From positions 124,001 to 188,000 of the forward strand of contig CAYHPY010000001.1 in NCBI GenBank assembly GCA_964358485.1: a DNA stretch of 64,000 nucleotides, read 5' to 3'. Origin of the DNA: CAYHPY01 sp964358485. GTDB taxonomy: Bacteria; Elusimicrobiota; Elusimicrobia; UBA1565; UBA9628. Positions 24,406 through 33,167 of this stretch are shown in pieces. Position 1 is the first letter of the stretch. Every line of letters starts with the position of its first letter. The translations under genes were made by a program, and so were the position numbers. Under the pieces are notes generated by a model. The model made no database searches. It was given only the letters and a program-made list of their open reading frames with translations, and had not been told where the DNA came from.

Positions 24406-24773
24406 CACTCGTGCTCCCCGGCGGGCAGGGCGGCGGAATGTTCCGCGGCATGCGCGGTCGGAACCAGAACCTGCGGGGCTTGCCGGGTGCCCCCCGTCAA
24501 ATACATGTCGATCGGGACGATGATGAAGCCGATCATGAGGACCGCGGTGACCCCGAGGGCCACCCAGACCATTTTCTTCTCGCCCTTGAGGTGCATGAAG
24601 AAGGCGGCCACCAGGCTCGCTTTGATCGTGGCGATGAGCAGGCCCAGGGCGATGGCCGGGGCCGGGGGAAGGTGGATGTAGGAGACCGCCACGGTCAGGA
24701 CCGTGCCGGCCATCAGGGCGCCGAAGACCAGCCAGTATTTCTTGTAGTCGGGAGCGTGTTTTTCGGAGCTCAT
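24405..24773 (-). CDS. coxD: Cytochrome c oxidase subunit IV
   Basis: The 122-residue protein has three hydrophobic helices. It includes YWLVFGALMAGTVLTVAVSY and ALGLLIATIKASLVAAFFMHLK, the latter being the hallmark 'A..K...V..fFMHL' of prokaryotic subunit IV (CtaF/CoxD family). The C-terminus is a soluble His/Ala tail. It overlaps coxC by ATGA. The subunit stabilises the catalytic core in the cytoplasmic membrane. Confidence 0.9.
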   Translation of the reverse strand: MSSEKHAPDYKKYWLVFGALMAGTVLTVAVSYIHLPPAPAIALGLLIATIKASLVAAFFMHLKGEKKMVWVALGVTAVLMIGFIIVPIDMYLTGGTRQAPQVLVPTAHAAEHSAALPAGEHE

Positions 24774-25372
24774 AGGAGGTAGAGGGCCGGGAAGAGGAAG
24801 ATCCAGACGATGTCGACGAAGTGCCAGTAGAGGCCGGCCGCCTCGATGCGGCCTTCAAAGAGAGGATGGTCCCATTGGGTCTTGGACAGGTGCAGGAGCG
24901 CCCAGTTGACCACGATCCCGCCGACGACGTGCAGGCAGTGCAGGCCGGTCATGGTGTAGTAGATGGCGAAGAAGACGTTGGTCGACGGGTAGTAATGATG
25001 CTGGATCTTGGCCCCGTATTCGAAGCTCTTGAAGATCAGGAACAGGAAGGCCAGGCCGATGGTCATGATCATGTACTTGCGGAAGGCCGCGTAGTCGCGC
25101 TCGAGGGTCTTGCCGTGGGCCAGGACGATGGTCATGGAGGAGGAGATCAGCACGAAGGTGTTGGTCAGGGCCAGGGGGATGTTGAGGACGTCCCAGCCCC
25201 GGGGCCAGGAGGCGGCGCTGGTCCGCAGGACGATGTAGGTGGTAAACAGCGTCGCGAAGAGCATGATCTCCGAGGCCAGGAAGAGCCAGATGCCGATCTT
25301 GGCGTTGGTGACGCCGGAGGGCTCGTAGGCCTGGGCGGCGGAATGATCGGCGGCGTGCGCGGCGGTGCTCAT
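24770..25372 (-). CDS. coxC: Cytochrome c oxidase subunit III
   Basis: The 200-residue integral membrane protein has five helices. It carries the family text 'KIGIWLFLASEIMLFATLFTTY' at the start, MTGLHCLHVVGGIVVNWALL near residue 135, and GLYWHFVDIVWIFLFPALYL at the end. The short, five-helix form is usual in bacteria where two helices sit in subunit I. The ATG at 25372 overlaps the coxA stop. Confidence 0.95.
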   Translation of the reverse strand: MSTAAHAADHSAAQAYEPSGVTNAKIGIWLFLASEIMLFATLFTTYIVLRTSAASWPRGWDVLNIPLALTNTFVLISSSMTIVLAHGKTLERDYAAFRKYMIMTIGLAFLFLIFKSFEYGAKIQHHYYPSTNVFFAIYYTMTGLHCLHVVGGIVVNWALLHLSKTQWDHPLFEGRIEAAGLYWHFVDIVWIFLFPALYLL

Positions 25373-27099
25373 GCGGCCTCCTGGTCCTGCGGCAGGAAAT
25401 CGGTCTTGCCCCCGGGCAGGGAATACTCGTACGGGCCGCGGTACACCTTGGGGGGCTTCTCGAAATTGCCGTGGGGCGGCGGGGAGGGGGTGGCCCATTC
25501 CAGGGTCGTCGCTTCCCAGGGGTTGCGGGGCGCGGGCGCGCCATGGAACATGCTGCGGAAGAAGTTCCAGATGAAGGGGAACTGCGCGACAAAGAGCAGC
25601 CAGGCGAAGATCGAGCTGACCACGTTGAGGCCCTGGGTGGGGACGTTGTGCAGGTGGGCGGTCGGGTCGTAGTAGCGGCGGTTCTGGCCCGCCAGGCCGG
25701 TGATGAACATCGGAAAGAACACCCCGTTCATGCAGATCAAGGTGGTCCAGAAGTGGATCTTGCCGAGGCGGTCGTCCATGAAGCGTCCGAACCATTTGGG
25801 AAACCAGAAATAGACCCCGCCCAAAAGGGCGATGATCGAGCCGGTGACCACGACGTAGTGGAAGTGCCCGATGACGTAGTAGGTGTCGTGCAGGTAGATG
25901 TCGGTGGTGGTCAGGCCCAGGGGCAGGCCGGTGAGTCCCCCGATGCCGAACATGGGCAAAAAGGCGAGGGCGAAAAGCATCGGGGTGGTGAAGCGGATGG
26001 AGCCGCCCTTGAGGCTGAAGACCATGCAGGTCAGGATGGCCACCGAGGGCACGGAGATGATCATGGTGGTCACCAGGAAGAAGTTTCCGAGCTTGGGGCT
26101 CATGCCGCTGACGAACATGTGGTGGGCCCAGACGATGAAGGACATGGCCCCGAGGAAGAACATCGAGCCGACCATGGTCTTGTAGCCGTGCAGGGGCTTG
26201 CGGGTGTTGTTGGCGATGATGTCCGAAACGATGCCCATCGGGGGCAGGAGCAGGACGTAGACCTCGGGGTGGGCCAAGAACCAGAACAAGTGCTGCCATA
26301 AGAGCGGCTGTCCCCCGCCCGAGAAGCGCTGGCGGATGCCCAGGATGACGACGTCGGCGGGCATGTAGAAGCTGGTCCCGGCCACGCGGTCCATGAGCTG
26401 GAGGACCGCGGCGGCCTCCAGCGGGGGGAAGGCCAGCAGGAGCAGGACCGCCGTCACGATCTGGGCCCAGGTGAAGATCGGCAGGCGGTCCCAGGTCATG
26501 CCGGGGACGCGCATGTTGATGGCCGTCACGAGGAAATTGATCGAGCCCAGAAGGGAGGAGGTGATGATGAGCACCATCGCCAGCAGCCAGACGGTTTGGC
26601 CCGGGTTGATGATGGAGAGCGGCGGGTAGGAGGTCCAGCCGGACTGGGCGGGGCCTCCGGGAAGGATGAAGGACATCATCATGAGGATCGCGCCCGGAAA
26701 GAAGATCCAGAAGGAGGCCATGTTCAGGCGGGGGAAGGCCATGTCGGGGGCGCCGATCTGAAGGGGGAGGACGTAGTTGCCGAAGCCGCCGACGGCCAGG
26801 GGCACCACCCCAAGAAACACCATGACCGTGCCGTGCATGGCGCCCAGGGAGTTGTAGAACTCGCCGGAGATCACCCCGTTGGGGGCCAAGGAGGCGGAGA
26901 AGAGGTTTCCGATGAGGGGCAGAGGGGTCCCGGGGTAGGCCAGGGACCAGCGCATGATCATCATCATGATAAACCCGCAGAGCAAAAAGACCATGGAGGC
27001 GATCGTGTATTGCAGGCCGATGACCTTGTGGTCCAGGGAGAAGACGTATTTGCTCCAGAAGGTCTGGGGGGCGTGGGCGTCGTGGGCGTGGTCGCTCAT
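25369..27099 (-). CDS. coxA: Cytochrome c oxidase subunit I
   Basis: The 576-residue catalytic subunit reduces O2 at a haem-CuB centre and pumps protons. Visible signatures are HGTVMVFLGVVPL (haem ligand region, ~residue 85), FWFLAHPEVYVLLLPP (CuB His-Tyr, ~265), AHHMFVSGM (CuB His pair) and GHFHYVVVTGS (haem ligands). 'GGFGNYVLPLQIGAPDMAFP' and the HPEVY Tyr point to an A-type enzyme. The length suits fusion with the extra C-terminal helices. It starts one base inside the coxB stop (TAATG). Confidence 0.97.
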   Translation of the reverse strand: MSDHAHDAHAPQTFWSKYVFSLDHKVIGLQYTIASMVFLLCGFIMMMIMRWSLAYPGTPLPLIGNLFSASLAPNGVISGEFYNSLGAMHGTVMVFLGVVPLAVGGFGNYVLPLQIGAPDMAFPRLNMASFWIFFPGAILMMMSFILPGGPAQSGWTSYPPLSIINPGQTVWLLAMVLIITSSLLGSINFLVTAINMRVPGMTWDRLPIFTWAQIVTAVLLLLAFPPLEAAAVLQLMDRVAGTSFYMPADVVILGIRQRFSGGGQPLLWQHLFWFLAHPEVYVLLLPPMGIVSDIIANNTRKPLHGYKTMVGSMFFLGAMSFIVWAHHMFVSGMSPKLGNFFLVTTMIISVPSVAILTCMVFSLKGGSIRFTTPMLFALAFLPMFGIGGLTGLPLGLTTTDIYLHDTYYVIGHFHYVVVTGSIIALLGGVYFWFPKWFGRFMDDRLGKIHFWTTLICMNGVFFPMFITGLAGQNRRYYDPTAHLHNVPTQGLNVVSSIFAWLLFVAQFPFIWNFFRSMFHGAPAPRNPWEATTLEWATPSPPPHGNFEKPPKVYRGPYEYSLPGGKTDFLPQDQEAA

Positions 27100-27872
27100 T
27101 AGAAGTCGTCGTCCTTGGAGGAGGGCTTGGCGGCGGGGGGCGGGGCGGCGCCCGCGAGCCAGGCCTGGTAGTCCTCGGGGGTCTGCGCGACGACGTCGCC
27201 GCGCATGAGGCTGTGGGCGAACCCGCAGAGTTGGGCGCAGGAAATCTCGAAGGTGCCGGGCCGGTCGGGCTCCACCCACAGCTTCTGCACCATGCCCGGC
27301 ACGGCGTCCTGCTTCATGCGGAAGGCCGGGACGAAAAAGCTGTGAATGACGTCCTTGGCGCTCAGCCGGATCACGGTCGGTCGGCCGACCGGCAGGTGAA
27401 GTTCGTTGGCCAGGACGATGTCGTCGGCCGCCGCCGGGTCTTCCCGGTCCAGTCCGACGGGGTTGGAGAAGTGCATGTGGTCGGGGCTCCGCTTGCCGAA
27501 TTTTCCGTCGGCCCCGGGGTAGTGGACGTTCCAGGCGAATTGCTCAGCGATGACGTCCACCCGGTTGGCGTCGGCCGGGACCTCGCTCTTGATCCGGCTC
27601 CAGACGGGGATGGCGTAGAAGAAGATCAGGCAGAGCTCGAAGACCATGACCAGGATGTCCGGGATGAGGCTCTTGGAAATGATGCCGTGCTCTTCCTCGC
27701 GCTCGGCGGGAACGCCTTCGCGGCGCCGGTACCTGATAAGGAGGTAGGTGAAGAAGACGCTCCAGAGGACGAAAATGACGATCATCGCCCAATGGATGAT
27801 GCCGATGCCCCAGTCGATGTCCTTGGAGTAGGTCGATGCGGCTTCGGGGAGACCCCAGTTAAAGCGTCCCAT
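27099..27872 (-). CDS. coxB: Cytochrome c oxidase subunit II
   Basis: The 257-residue subunit carries the CuA centre. Two N-terminal helices (IIHWAMIVIFVLWSVFFTYLL; LVMVFELCLIFFYAIPVW) are followed by a periplasmic cupredoxin domain. Its sequences are AEQFAWNVHYPG, DVIHSFFVPAFRMKQDAVPG and CAQLCGFAHSLM; the two Cys, the two His (one in DVIHSF, one in GFAHSLM) and the final Met are CuA ligands. I chose the ATG at 27872. A TTG at 27947 would add 25 residues. A TACAAT box lies 18 nt before the ATG. First gene of the operon. Confidence 0.94.
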   Translation of the reverse strand: MGRFNWGLPEAASTYSKDIDWGIGIIHWAMIVIFVLWSVFFTYLLIRYRRREGVPAEREEEHGIISKSLIPDILVMVFELCLIFFYAIPVWSRIKSEVPADANRVDVIAEQFAWNVHYPGADGKFGKRSPDHMHFSNPVGLDREDPAAADDIVLANELHLPVGRPTVIRLSAKDVIHSFFVPAFRMKQDAVPGMVQKLWVEPDRPGTFEISCAQLCGFAHSLMRGDVVAQTPEDYQAWLAGAAPPPAAKPSSKDDDF

Positions 27873-27891
27873 GTTCGGTCGAGGATGGGCA

Positions 27892-27897
27892 TTGTAG
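27892..27897 (-). promoter_or_regulatory. Candidate -10 box of the cox operon
   Basis: TACAAT on the minus strand, 19 nt from the coxB ATG at 27872. It lies inside the frame of the longer TTG start, which argues for the shorter protein. Confidence 0.5.
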
Positions 27898-28004
27898 AAT
27901 TTTTGGAACGCGGAGTCCAGGCCGCCTTGTTGCGATGGGGCGCCCAATGGCTTTCGGTGCCGGTGGTTGACTTGCTTGCTTTGCTTGCCTTGCCGAAATA
28001 GAAA

Positions 28005-28030
28005 GGAGGCCGGCGTTTCCGCCGGCCTCC
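28005..28030 (-). terminator. Rho-independent terminator of the YtxH gene
   Basis: A perfect 10-bp stem (GGAGGCCGGC / GCCGGCCTCC) with a 6-nt loop, followed on the minus strand by TTTCTATTT. Confidence 0.85.
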
Positions 28031-28050
28031 GGCATCGCTAGGGCCCCGGC

Positions 28051-28266
28051 TTAGACTTCGGCCAGGATCCGGTCGTGGCGCCGCATGCCCGCCAGCTTGG
28101 TTTTTCCTTTTTCGCGTTTTTCCTTGATCCACTCCCCCAGTTTGCGGCGGTTCTGTTCGCCGGAATGCGGGGCGTAGAGTACGCCCAGGGTGGCGCCCAC
28201 CGCGGTTCCGACCAAAAAAGTGGCCGCGCTCGCGACTTTCGTCATTTTAGGCTTCTCATTCTCCAC
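28051..28266 (-). CDS. YtxH domain protein
   Basis: The 71-residue protein has a short charged N-terminus, a glycine-rich hydrophobic helix (AATFLVGTAVGATLGVLYAP, residues ~14-33) and the conserved 'GVLYAPHSGEQNRRKLGEWI' of YtxH-type general-stress envelope proteins. A basic helix follows. The GTG at 28266 is used because GGGAGG precedes it by 8 nt; the ATG eight codons later has no such site. The gene stands alone between two intergenic spaces and has its own terminator. Confidence 0.85.
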   Translation of the reverse strand: MENEKPKMTKVASAATFLVGTAVGATLGVLYAPHSGEQNRRKLGEWIKEKREKGKTKLAGMRRHDRILAEV

Positions 28267-28451
28267 TTGATTCACCTCCCGAGACAGGTCTCGCCTGAAA
28301 CTCCGCAACGAAACCGCCCGTGGAAATGGCGGGCCCGGGGGCGGCGCGAAGGGCAAAAATGTTGCGTACCCTTCCGGCGCCGGACCGGTCCCATGGGCGC
28401 AATGGCGCCTTGGGTTCCGGGGCCGGCCTTTTTTTGTCCGGGCGGGGGGCC

Positions 28452-29087
28452 TTATTTTACGCAGTAGACCGGCAGGCCCGGCTCGACCTGGGCGAGCAAT
28501 TCCTCGACGGCCAGGCGTTCCCGAATGATGTCTTCGTCCCAGGTCCTGTGGGGAAGCTCGTCGCGGCGGAGGGTCAAGGCCTTCACGAAATCCGCGAGAT
28601 TCAGGAGTTCCGTGTCCATGCCGCGGCCGTCGGCCATGGCCAGCATGTTCGAGGTCCCTCGGAAGTGCTTGGCGGTCTGCGCCTCATCTGAGCCGCGGGT
28701 CCAGAGGGGATAGACGGAATTGCCGCCGAACACGGAGCTCTTGAGCCCCGGGTTGACGCCCGACATCGTCAGGATGAGATGTTGGGTGGGATCGGGAAGC
28801 TTGAAGTCTCCGGCGGGGCTCAGGGCCGCGCAGGCGCGCTCGGCCTGGTCCCAGGTCTTGGCCTCATCGAGCTGGACGACCACGGTGTCGAGGGAGCCGG
28901 AAGCGTTTTTGACGCGGGAGGCCGGCTTGCCGTCGTACTCTCCCTTGATCACCCGGAACGCGGAGGGGACCAGGGACTCCCTTTGCACGGTGTGGGGCTC
29001 GAATGACGGGGCTTCGGCGGCGGAGAGGGAGGCGGCGACGGCAAGAGGCAGAAGGAGGGCGCTGAGCGTCGGCAGGGATCTGTTCAT
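28452..29087 (-). CDS. Exported hypothetical protein
   Basis: The 211-residue protein has a signal peptide (MNRSLPTLSALLLPLAVAAS, cut near SAAEA). No known domain is visible. The middle has a DEAKTWDQAERACAAL ... FKLPDPTQHLILTMSG stretch that recalls Lys/Asn-type 'DUF1566/formylglycine-like' or C-type-lectin-like folds (WxxAExAC). This is a weak resemblance. A TATAAT box lies just 6 nt before the ATG. About 185 bp of non-coding DNA separates its end from nothing obvious but the YtxH promoter region. Confidence 0.7.
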   Translation of the reverse strand: MNRSLPTLSALLLPLAVAASLSAAEAPSFEPHTVQRESLVPSAFRVIKGEYDGKPASRVKNASGSLDTVVVQLDEAKTWDQAERACAALSPAGDFKLPDPTQHLILTMSGVNPGLKSSVFGGNSVYPLWTRGSDEAQTAKHFRGTSNMLAMADGRGMDTELLNLADFVKALTLRRDELPHRTWDEDIIRERLAVEELLAQVEPGLPVYCVK

Positions 29088-29093
29088 GCCTTC

Positions 29094-29099
29094 ATTATA
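29094..29099 (-). promoter_or_regulatory. -10 box TATAAT, leaderless gene
   Basis: Perfect TATAAT on the minus strand with 6 nt to the ATG at 29087. Transcription would start at or next to the ATG. Confidence 0.7.
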
Positions 29100-29156
29100 A
29101 GGTAAGCCCCCGATTGACGCATGGGTCCTCGGGGAAGCGCGGCGGAGACATTGGGC

Positions 29157-29495
29157 CTAACGAAATCTGAGGCCGAGGGCCAGGAGGATCACGAAGGCCA
29201 ACAGGGCCCCCAGATGCACCGCTTCGTTTCGCAGGTCGGCGTCGGAGAGGGCCAAGTCCCCGCGCGCGGCCTTCATGGTGTGGAGCAGGGATTTCCAGCA
29301 GAACCAGGCGACCAGGCCGCCGATGATTCCCCCGCGAAAAAGCGGGGACAGGTCGCGGAGGACCCAGGTCTTGAGAAAGCCGTGCGCGCCGAACGCCCCG
29401 CTGACGGCGAAGGCGACCGAGACCAGAAACGCCGGCCCAAGGAGCGCGGAGCGCAGGACGATCCACGCGTAAAGAAGGCGGGAGTTCGGTTTCAT
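29157..29495 (-). CDS. Membrane protein, last gene of a four-gene operon
   Basis: The 112-residue protein has three hydrophobic segments (LYAWIVLRSALLGPAFLVSVAFAV; GGIIGGLVAWFCWKSLLH; HLGALLAFVILLALGLRF) and no soluble domain. The ATG overlaps the stop of the preceding gene (ATGA). I do not recognise it; with its neighbours it probably forms part of an envelope complex. Confidence 0.72.
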   Translation of the reverse strand: MKPNSRLLYAWIVLRSALLGPAFLVSVAFAVSGAFGAHGFLKTWVLRDLSPLFRGGIIGGLVAWFCWKSLLHTMKAARGDLALSDADLRNEAVHLGALLAFVILLALGLRFR

Positions 29496-30280
29496 TTCAC
29501 CTTGAAAGGATTGGCCCAGAACGCGCGCCGCGAGCCCGGAGGAAGGGGGACCGCGGTTTCTTCCTTTAAGTTGACGACGCCGGCGCACCGGGATCGTTCC
29601 CGATCGGCGACGATCAGGAAATGGCCGTTTCTCGACAGGGAGCGGGCCTTCGCGCAGGGAGCGGCCAGCGAGAAAACTTTTTCGAGGCCGGCGTAGGGAT
29701 CGAACGATTCCCCGCCCCCGCCCCCGGCCACAACCCCCCCGGACGGCCGGTCGGCGGAAATCCAGTCGGTGGCCAGCGCTTCCGAGATTGAACCCCAACC
29801 GAGGCTGTTGCCAGTCCCCAGGTTGGTCAACTCGTCACGGATGAGGGTCCAGGCGCCTCCCGGTTCCCGCTCCCAGACCCGCGCGCGAAACGGAGTCCCC
29901 AGGCCGGCGGGGAAGCGTTCCTCCGGAGCCGGGATGAGGACCCCGGCCCGAAGGCGGCCCGTTTGGGAGGAGACGGCGAGTTCAACGTCCAGCCCGCGGG
30001 TTTCCCCCGGAAGGTCCGCGACGATCCGGGATTTGGAGCCGGGGCGCCATGGGGCCTCATGGACCTCCGCTCCAAGGCGGAATAGGACCCGGTCCGAGGC
30101 GGGAGACCATTGGATGTTGCGGGGAAAGGCGTCCAGTTCCAGAAAGTCCGTCGCCAGGCCGGTGACCGGGTCCAGGAGCCGCCAGGAAACCCGGTTCTCC
30201 CCGCCGAAAAAGGAAACCCAGCGGTCGTCATAAACGGCGGCCGCGGCGGGGAGGGCGGCGGCCAAAAGCAGCGCGATCAC
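29492..30280 (-). CDS. Exported protein with beta-propeller-like pattern
   Basis: The 262-residue protein starts at a GTG that overlaps the previous stop (GTGA) and has a short signal (VIALLLAAALPAAAA). Motifs such as 'WSPASDRVLFRLG' and 'SLSRNGHFLIVADRERSRC' are like the blades of TolB/PD40 propellers, but only about two to three blades could fit. A glycine-rich loop (VVAGGGGGE) is present. Function unknown. It is third in the operon running from 33129 down to 29157. Confidence 0.72.
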   Translation of the reverse strand: MIALLLAAALPAAAAVYDDRWVSFFGGENRVSWRLLDPVTGLATDFLELDAFPRNIQWSPASDRVLFRLGAEVHEAPWRPGSKSRIVADLPGETRGLDVELAVSSQTGRLRAGVLIPAPEERFPAGLGTPFRARVWEREPGGAWTLIRDELTNLGTGNSLGWGSISEALATDWISADRPSGGVVAGGGGGESFDPYAGLEKVFSLAAPCAKARSLSRNGHFLIVADRERSRCAGVVNLKEETAVPLPPGSRRAFWANPFKVK

Positions 30281-31557
30281 CCGGCGAGCCGGGCGGCGAG
30301 CTTTTTGTCCAGGGCCAAAAGCGCCGAGCCGGTGGCAATGGAGGCCATGCCGGTTTTGGGGAAGCCGAAGGCGAGCAGGGCCGCGCCGCAGCCCATCAGG
30401 GCCAGGGAGCCCTTGGCCAGCTTGGGTTGGACCTTGGGAACGATTCCTCCGATCCCCAGATGGAGAGCCAGAGCCAGGCCCGCCCCCGTGGCCACGACCG
30501 CCATAGCCGCCCGGCGGTCCACCTTTCTTCGTGGAAACGGTTTGGCTTGGGGAGCGATGGCGGCGGGCGGCGGCGCCGCCCTTCCGGCGACGGCGGGGGC
30601 GGCGGGAGCAGAGGTCCGGGCGCTCACGGCCACGCCTTGCTCCGGCAGGCCCAGGCCGGTTTCCCGCGGCCCGCGAACCTTGTAAAGCGCCCTCCCCAGG
30701 AGATTCATCTTGGGTTCCGCTCCGGATTTCCCCGGCTCCTTTTTCCAAATGAATCCGGAGATCCTGCCCCAGCGTCCCGAAGCAAGCCGCCTGGACCAAG
30801 CCTGCACCCGCTTTCCGCCCTCCCGAAGCCATTCGGGGCCGAAATCAAAAGGTCCGGGTTCTTCTTTGGGAGGAGCGGCGGCCGCGGAGGCTTCCGCCGA
30901 GGGGACCTCCCCGGTGTTGGCGAGGGATTTGGCCTGGCCGATGGCGCCGCCGAACAGGGGCACCGGTCCGTCCGCGGAGCCTTCCTTGGCCGGGGCTTTT
31001 TGCTGGCTTTTGAAGCGCAGGCTGTCGAAGGAACGGCTGATCCCGCCCGACATGCCGTAGCTGTTTTGGATCTTGGGGGTTTGGGCCTGGCGGGATTTCT
31101 TTTCCGCCGTGGCGGGGCCGGATCCCGGATCAGGGGCGGGGTCCGCGGCCGGGGACCGCGGAAGGGAACTCGTTGGGGTAAAGTTGTCCATGGACTCAGC
31201 GAGCTCGTCCATCTGTTTGTCTATTTTTGCGGTTTCGGGATCATGGGAGGATTTATTCTTGTTCCGGGCCTCGGCGACGGCGATCGGGTTGGTCCCGGTG
31301 ATCAAGGCCAGACGGCGTTCCTTGGCCGCGGAGCTTTCTTCCTGATCGAAGTCGGAGGTTTGCGCCGGGGTGACGGCGACGGGGGTTTTTTTTCGGCGGG
31401 GCTTATGGGTGGAAAGAGAGAGGAACCCCAGCCCCGAAGTCACGGCGACGATCAAGACCCCGAGGCCGAAGGCCTTGGGGTGAGCGCGGAAAAGGTAAAA
31501 AACCCCCGGACGGGGGGCTGTTGGAGGCGGGGGGGCGGCTGTCTCTGATTCTGGCAT
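30277..31557 (-). CDS. Pro/Ala-rich membrane-anchored protein
   Basis: The 426-residue protein has a cytosolic Pro-rich start (PPPPTAPRPG) and one helix near residues 27-48 (FGLGVLIVAVTSGLGFLSL). A long low-complexity charged region follows, then a hydrophobic C-terminal stretch (RRAAMAVVATGAGLALALHL to the end) that may cross the membrane two or three times. No enzyme motif. The architecture, an N-anchor plus disordered linker, resembles scaffold or TonB-like bridging proteins, but no family is claimed. It lies 15 nt after the stop of the next gene upstream. Confidence 0.68.
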   Translation of the reverse strand: MPESETAAPPPPTAPRPGVFYLFRAHPKAFGLGVLIVAVTSGLGFLSLSTHKPRRKKTPVAVTPAQTSDFDQEESSAAKERRLALITGTNPIAVAEARNKNKSSHDPETAKIDKQMDELAESMDNFTPTSSLPRSPAADPAPDPGSGPATAEKKSRQAQTPKIQNSYGMSGGISRSFDSLRFKSQQKAPAKEGSADGPVPLFGGAIGQAKSLANTGEVPSAEASAAAAPPKEEPGPFDFGPEWLREGGKRVQAWSRRLASGRWGRISGFIWKKEPGKSGAEPKMNLLGRALYKVRGPRETGLGLPEQGVAVSARTSAPAAPAVAGRAAPPPAAIAPQAKPFPRRKVDRRAAMAVVATGAGLALALHLGIGGIVPKVQPKLAKGSLALMGCGAALLAFGFPKTGMASIATGSALLALDKKLAARLAG

Positions 31558-31572
31558 TGAACCGGGTTGGGG

Positions 31573-33129
31573 TCAGCCGCAGTCCAGGTTGTCGCAATCG
31601 GCTTCCGAGGCTTTTTGATAGTCCGCGTCAGTGGATTTGATTTCTTTCTTTCCGGAGTTGCTGGCCCAGACTCCCCCCGCGATGACGGCGGCCCCGCAAA
31701 GCAGCAGCAGGGTCCGAAAGGAGGACATCGCTTCCTTGACCTCATCCTCGCCGGTACTGCCCCAGATCGCTGCGATCAGCAGGGCGCCAAGAATGGCGGT
31801 CATCCCGCCGCCAAGCATCATGATGGTGCCCTGGGCCGGTTGTCCGAACTGGCCGAAGGCGACCCGGATGCCCAGGTAAAGGGCGGCCAGGGCCATCAAT
31901 ATGGCGAAGATGCAGATGATGGTCGCTATGATCTTGGCGATCGCGCCGTACGGATATGGCAGGTTCTTGATCACGGGTACCGCATACGACATTATCAACA
32001 GTATCCCTGCCGCGTACATCAGGTTTTTCTGGGCCGTGTCGACCGCTTTCTGCCACGGGGTAACGTTGGCCGGCGGCGGCGGGGTGACGGGAATGTTCAG
32101 GTCCGGGTCGTAGGGGTCGGCTCCGAATTCCGGATTCGGGCTGGAATTGGAGTCTCCTCCTCCGCCGCCGCCTTGCCCGGGGCCTCCGGACGGCGTTCCG
32201 CCCTCGGGGCCGATCGTTCCTCCGGCGGGGCGATAGCCGCCCTCGTAGGTTCGTCCGGCCTCCGCGCTGCTGTGAATTCCGACCTGGTCGCGCCGGACCG
32301 CGGCCAACTGGCGCATGGTGCCGCTGCGCCGGCGAGCCGCGCCCGGAGAACGGTTGGCGGAGGTGCGCGCGGCCGAGTTGGATCGGGAGAGCCTGCCGAC
32401 TCCGGGGGAAGCCCGTTGGGTTTGGGGCACTTGGGTCTTGGATTGGGCCGCCGCGGCCAGGGAAGCGGAGGTCCCGGCCGAGCCGCTGATCGAGGCCGAG
32501 AGCCCTCCCGCTTTTCTCCCCGGGCTGTTCGTCGAGCCGGAATCGGGGGCGGCGCCGGAGTTTTGAGCGGTTCCGGAATCGCCGGCGGCGCCCGAGCCCC
32601 CGGCGGCGCCGGTTTGGGAGCCGTCGGAAGCGGCGGTTGCGGCGGAATCCTCGGTCGTCCCTGATCCATCGGCGGCAGTCTGGTCTCCGGCTTGCCCGTC
32701 GCCCTCGGCCGAGGGGGAATCCCCGGCCGGTTCCGTGGCCACATAGCCCAGGGAGTCTCCGCGCTTTCCATGGGCTCCCGTTCCCGCCTCAAATCCGACC
32801 GAGCCCGAGCGGGCTTCGGTTCCGGGCACCACGCCGACATGGTGGGAGCCCGGCTTTCCTCCATGTCCGCCCAGGGCCCCTTGGATCACATAGCCGATTC
32901 CGGTCGTCGCGGCGATTCCTCCGACAACCAGGGCGAGGAGGCCGAGTTTGGTGGAAACCAGCCCGGCCAATATCCCTCCGCCGCCCGCTCCGGAGCCTCC
33001 CGCAGCTCCCGAAAACGCTCCTTTCCCGGCGCTGGAAAACCAGCCGAGTCCGCCTTTTTTATTTTCTTCCTTCTTGGCGTTCGGGTCCTTGGACTTTAGG
33101 TCTGGAAGGTCGGGCCGGTTGGTTTCCAT
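31573..33129 (-). CDS. Gly/Ser-rich membrane protein, first gene of operon
   Basis: The 518-residue protein begins METNRPDLPDLKSKDPNAKK, with one hydrophobic helix (STKLGLLALVVGGIAATTGI, ~residue 57). About 260 residues of low-complexity Gly/Ser/Ala/Asp follow, and then four closely packed helices in the last 150 residues. The tail ends with a Cys pair (DCDNLDCG). The ATG at 33129 was chosen over one 14 codons upstream because of the family-like charged start. The four C-terminal helices with Gly-rich loops recall VirB2/VirB6-like or holin-like membrane proteins, which is only a visual resemblance. Confidence 0.7.
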   Translation of the reverse strand: METNRPDLPDLKSKDPNAKKEENKKGGLGWFSSAGKGAFSGAAGGSGAGGGGILAGLVSTKLGLLALVVGGIAATTGIGYVIQGALGGHGGKPGSHHVGVVPGTEARSGSVGFEAGTGAHGKRGDSLGYVATEPAGDSPSAEGDGQAGDQTAADGSGTTEDSAATAASDGSQTGAAGGSGAAGDSGTAQNSGAAPDSGSTNSPGRKAGGLSASISGSAGTSASLAAAAQSKTQVPQTQRASPGVGRLSRSNSAARTSANRSPGAARRRSGTMRQLAAVRRDQVGIHSSAEAGRTYEGGYRPAGGTIGPEGGTPSGGPGQGGGGGGDSNSSPNPEFGADPYDPDLNIPVTPPPPANVTPWQKAVDTAQKNLMYAAGILLIMSYAVPVIKNLPYPYGAIAKIIATIICIFAILMALAALYLGIRVAFGQFGQPAQGTIMMLGGGMTAILGALLIAAIWGSTGEDEVKEAMSSFRTLLLLCGAAVIAGGVWASNSGKKEIKSTDADYQKASEADCDNLDCG

Positions 33130-33167
33130 GGGCTTGTCCCATAGGGTAGCCCCGGGGGCGGGAAAAG

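Noticed and set aside
27960..27996. Short TTGCTTGC repeats as a possible CRISPR-like or phase-variable tract
   Set aside because: Only a few imperfect 4-5-base units without spacers, outside any promoter or coding start I can support.
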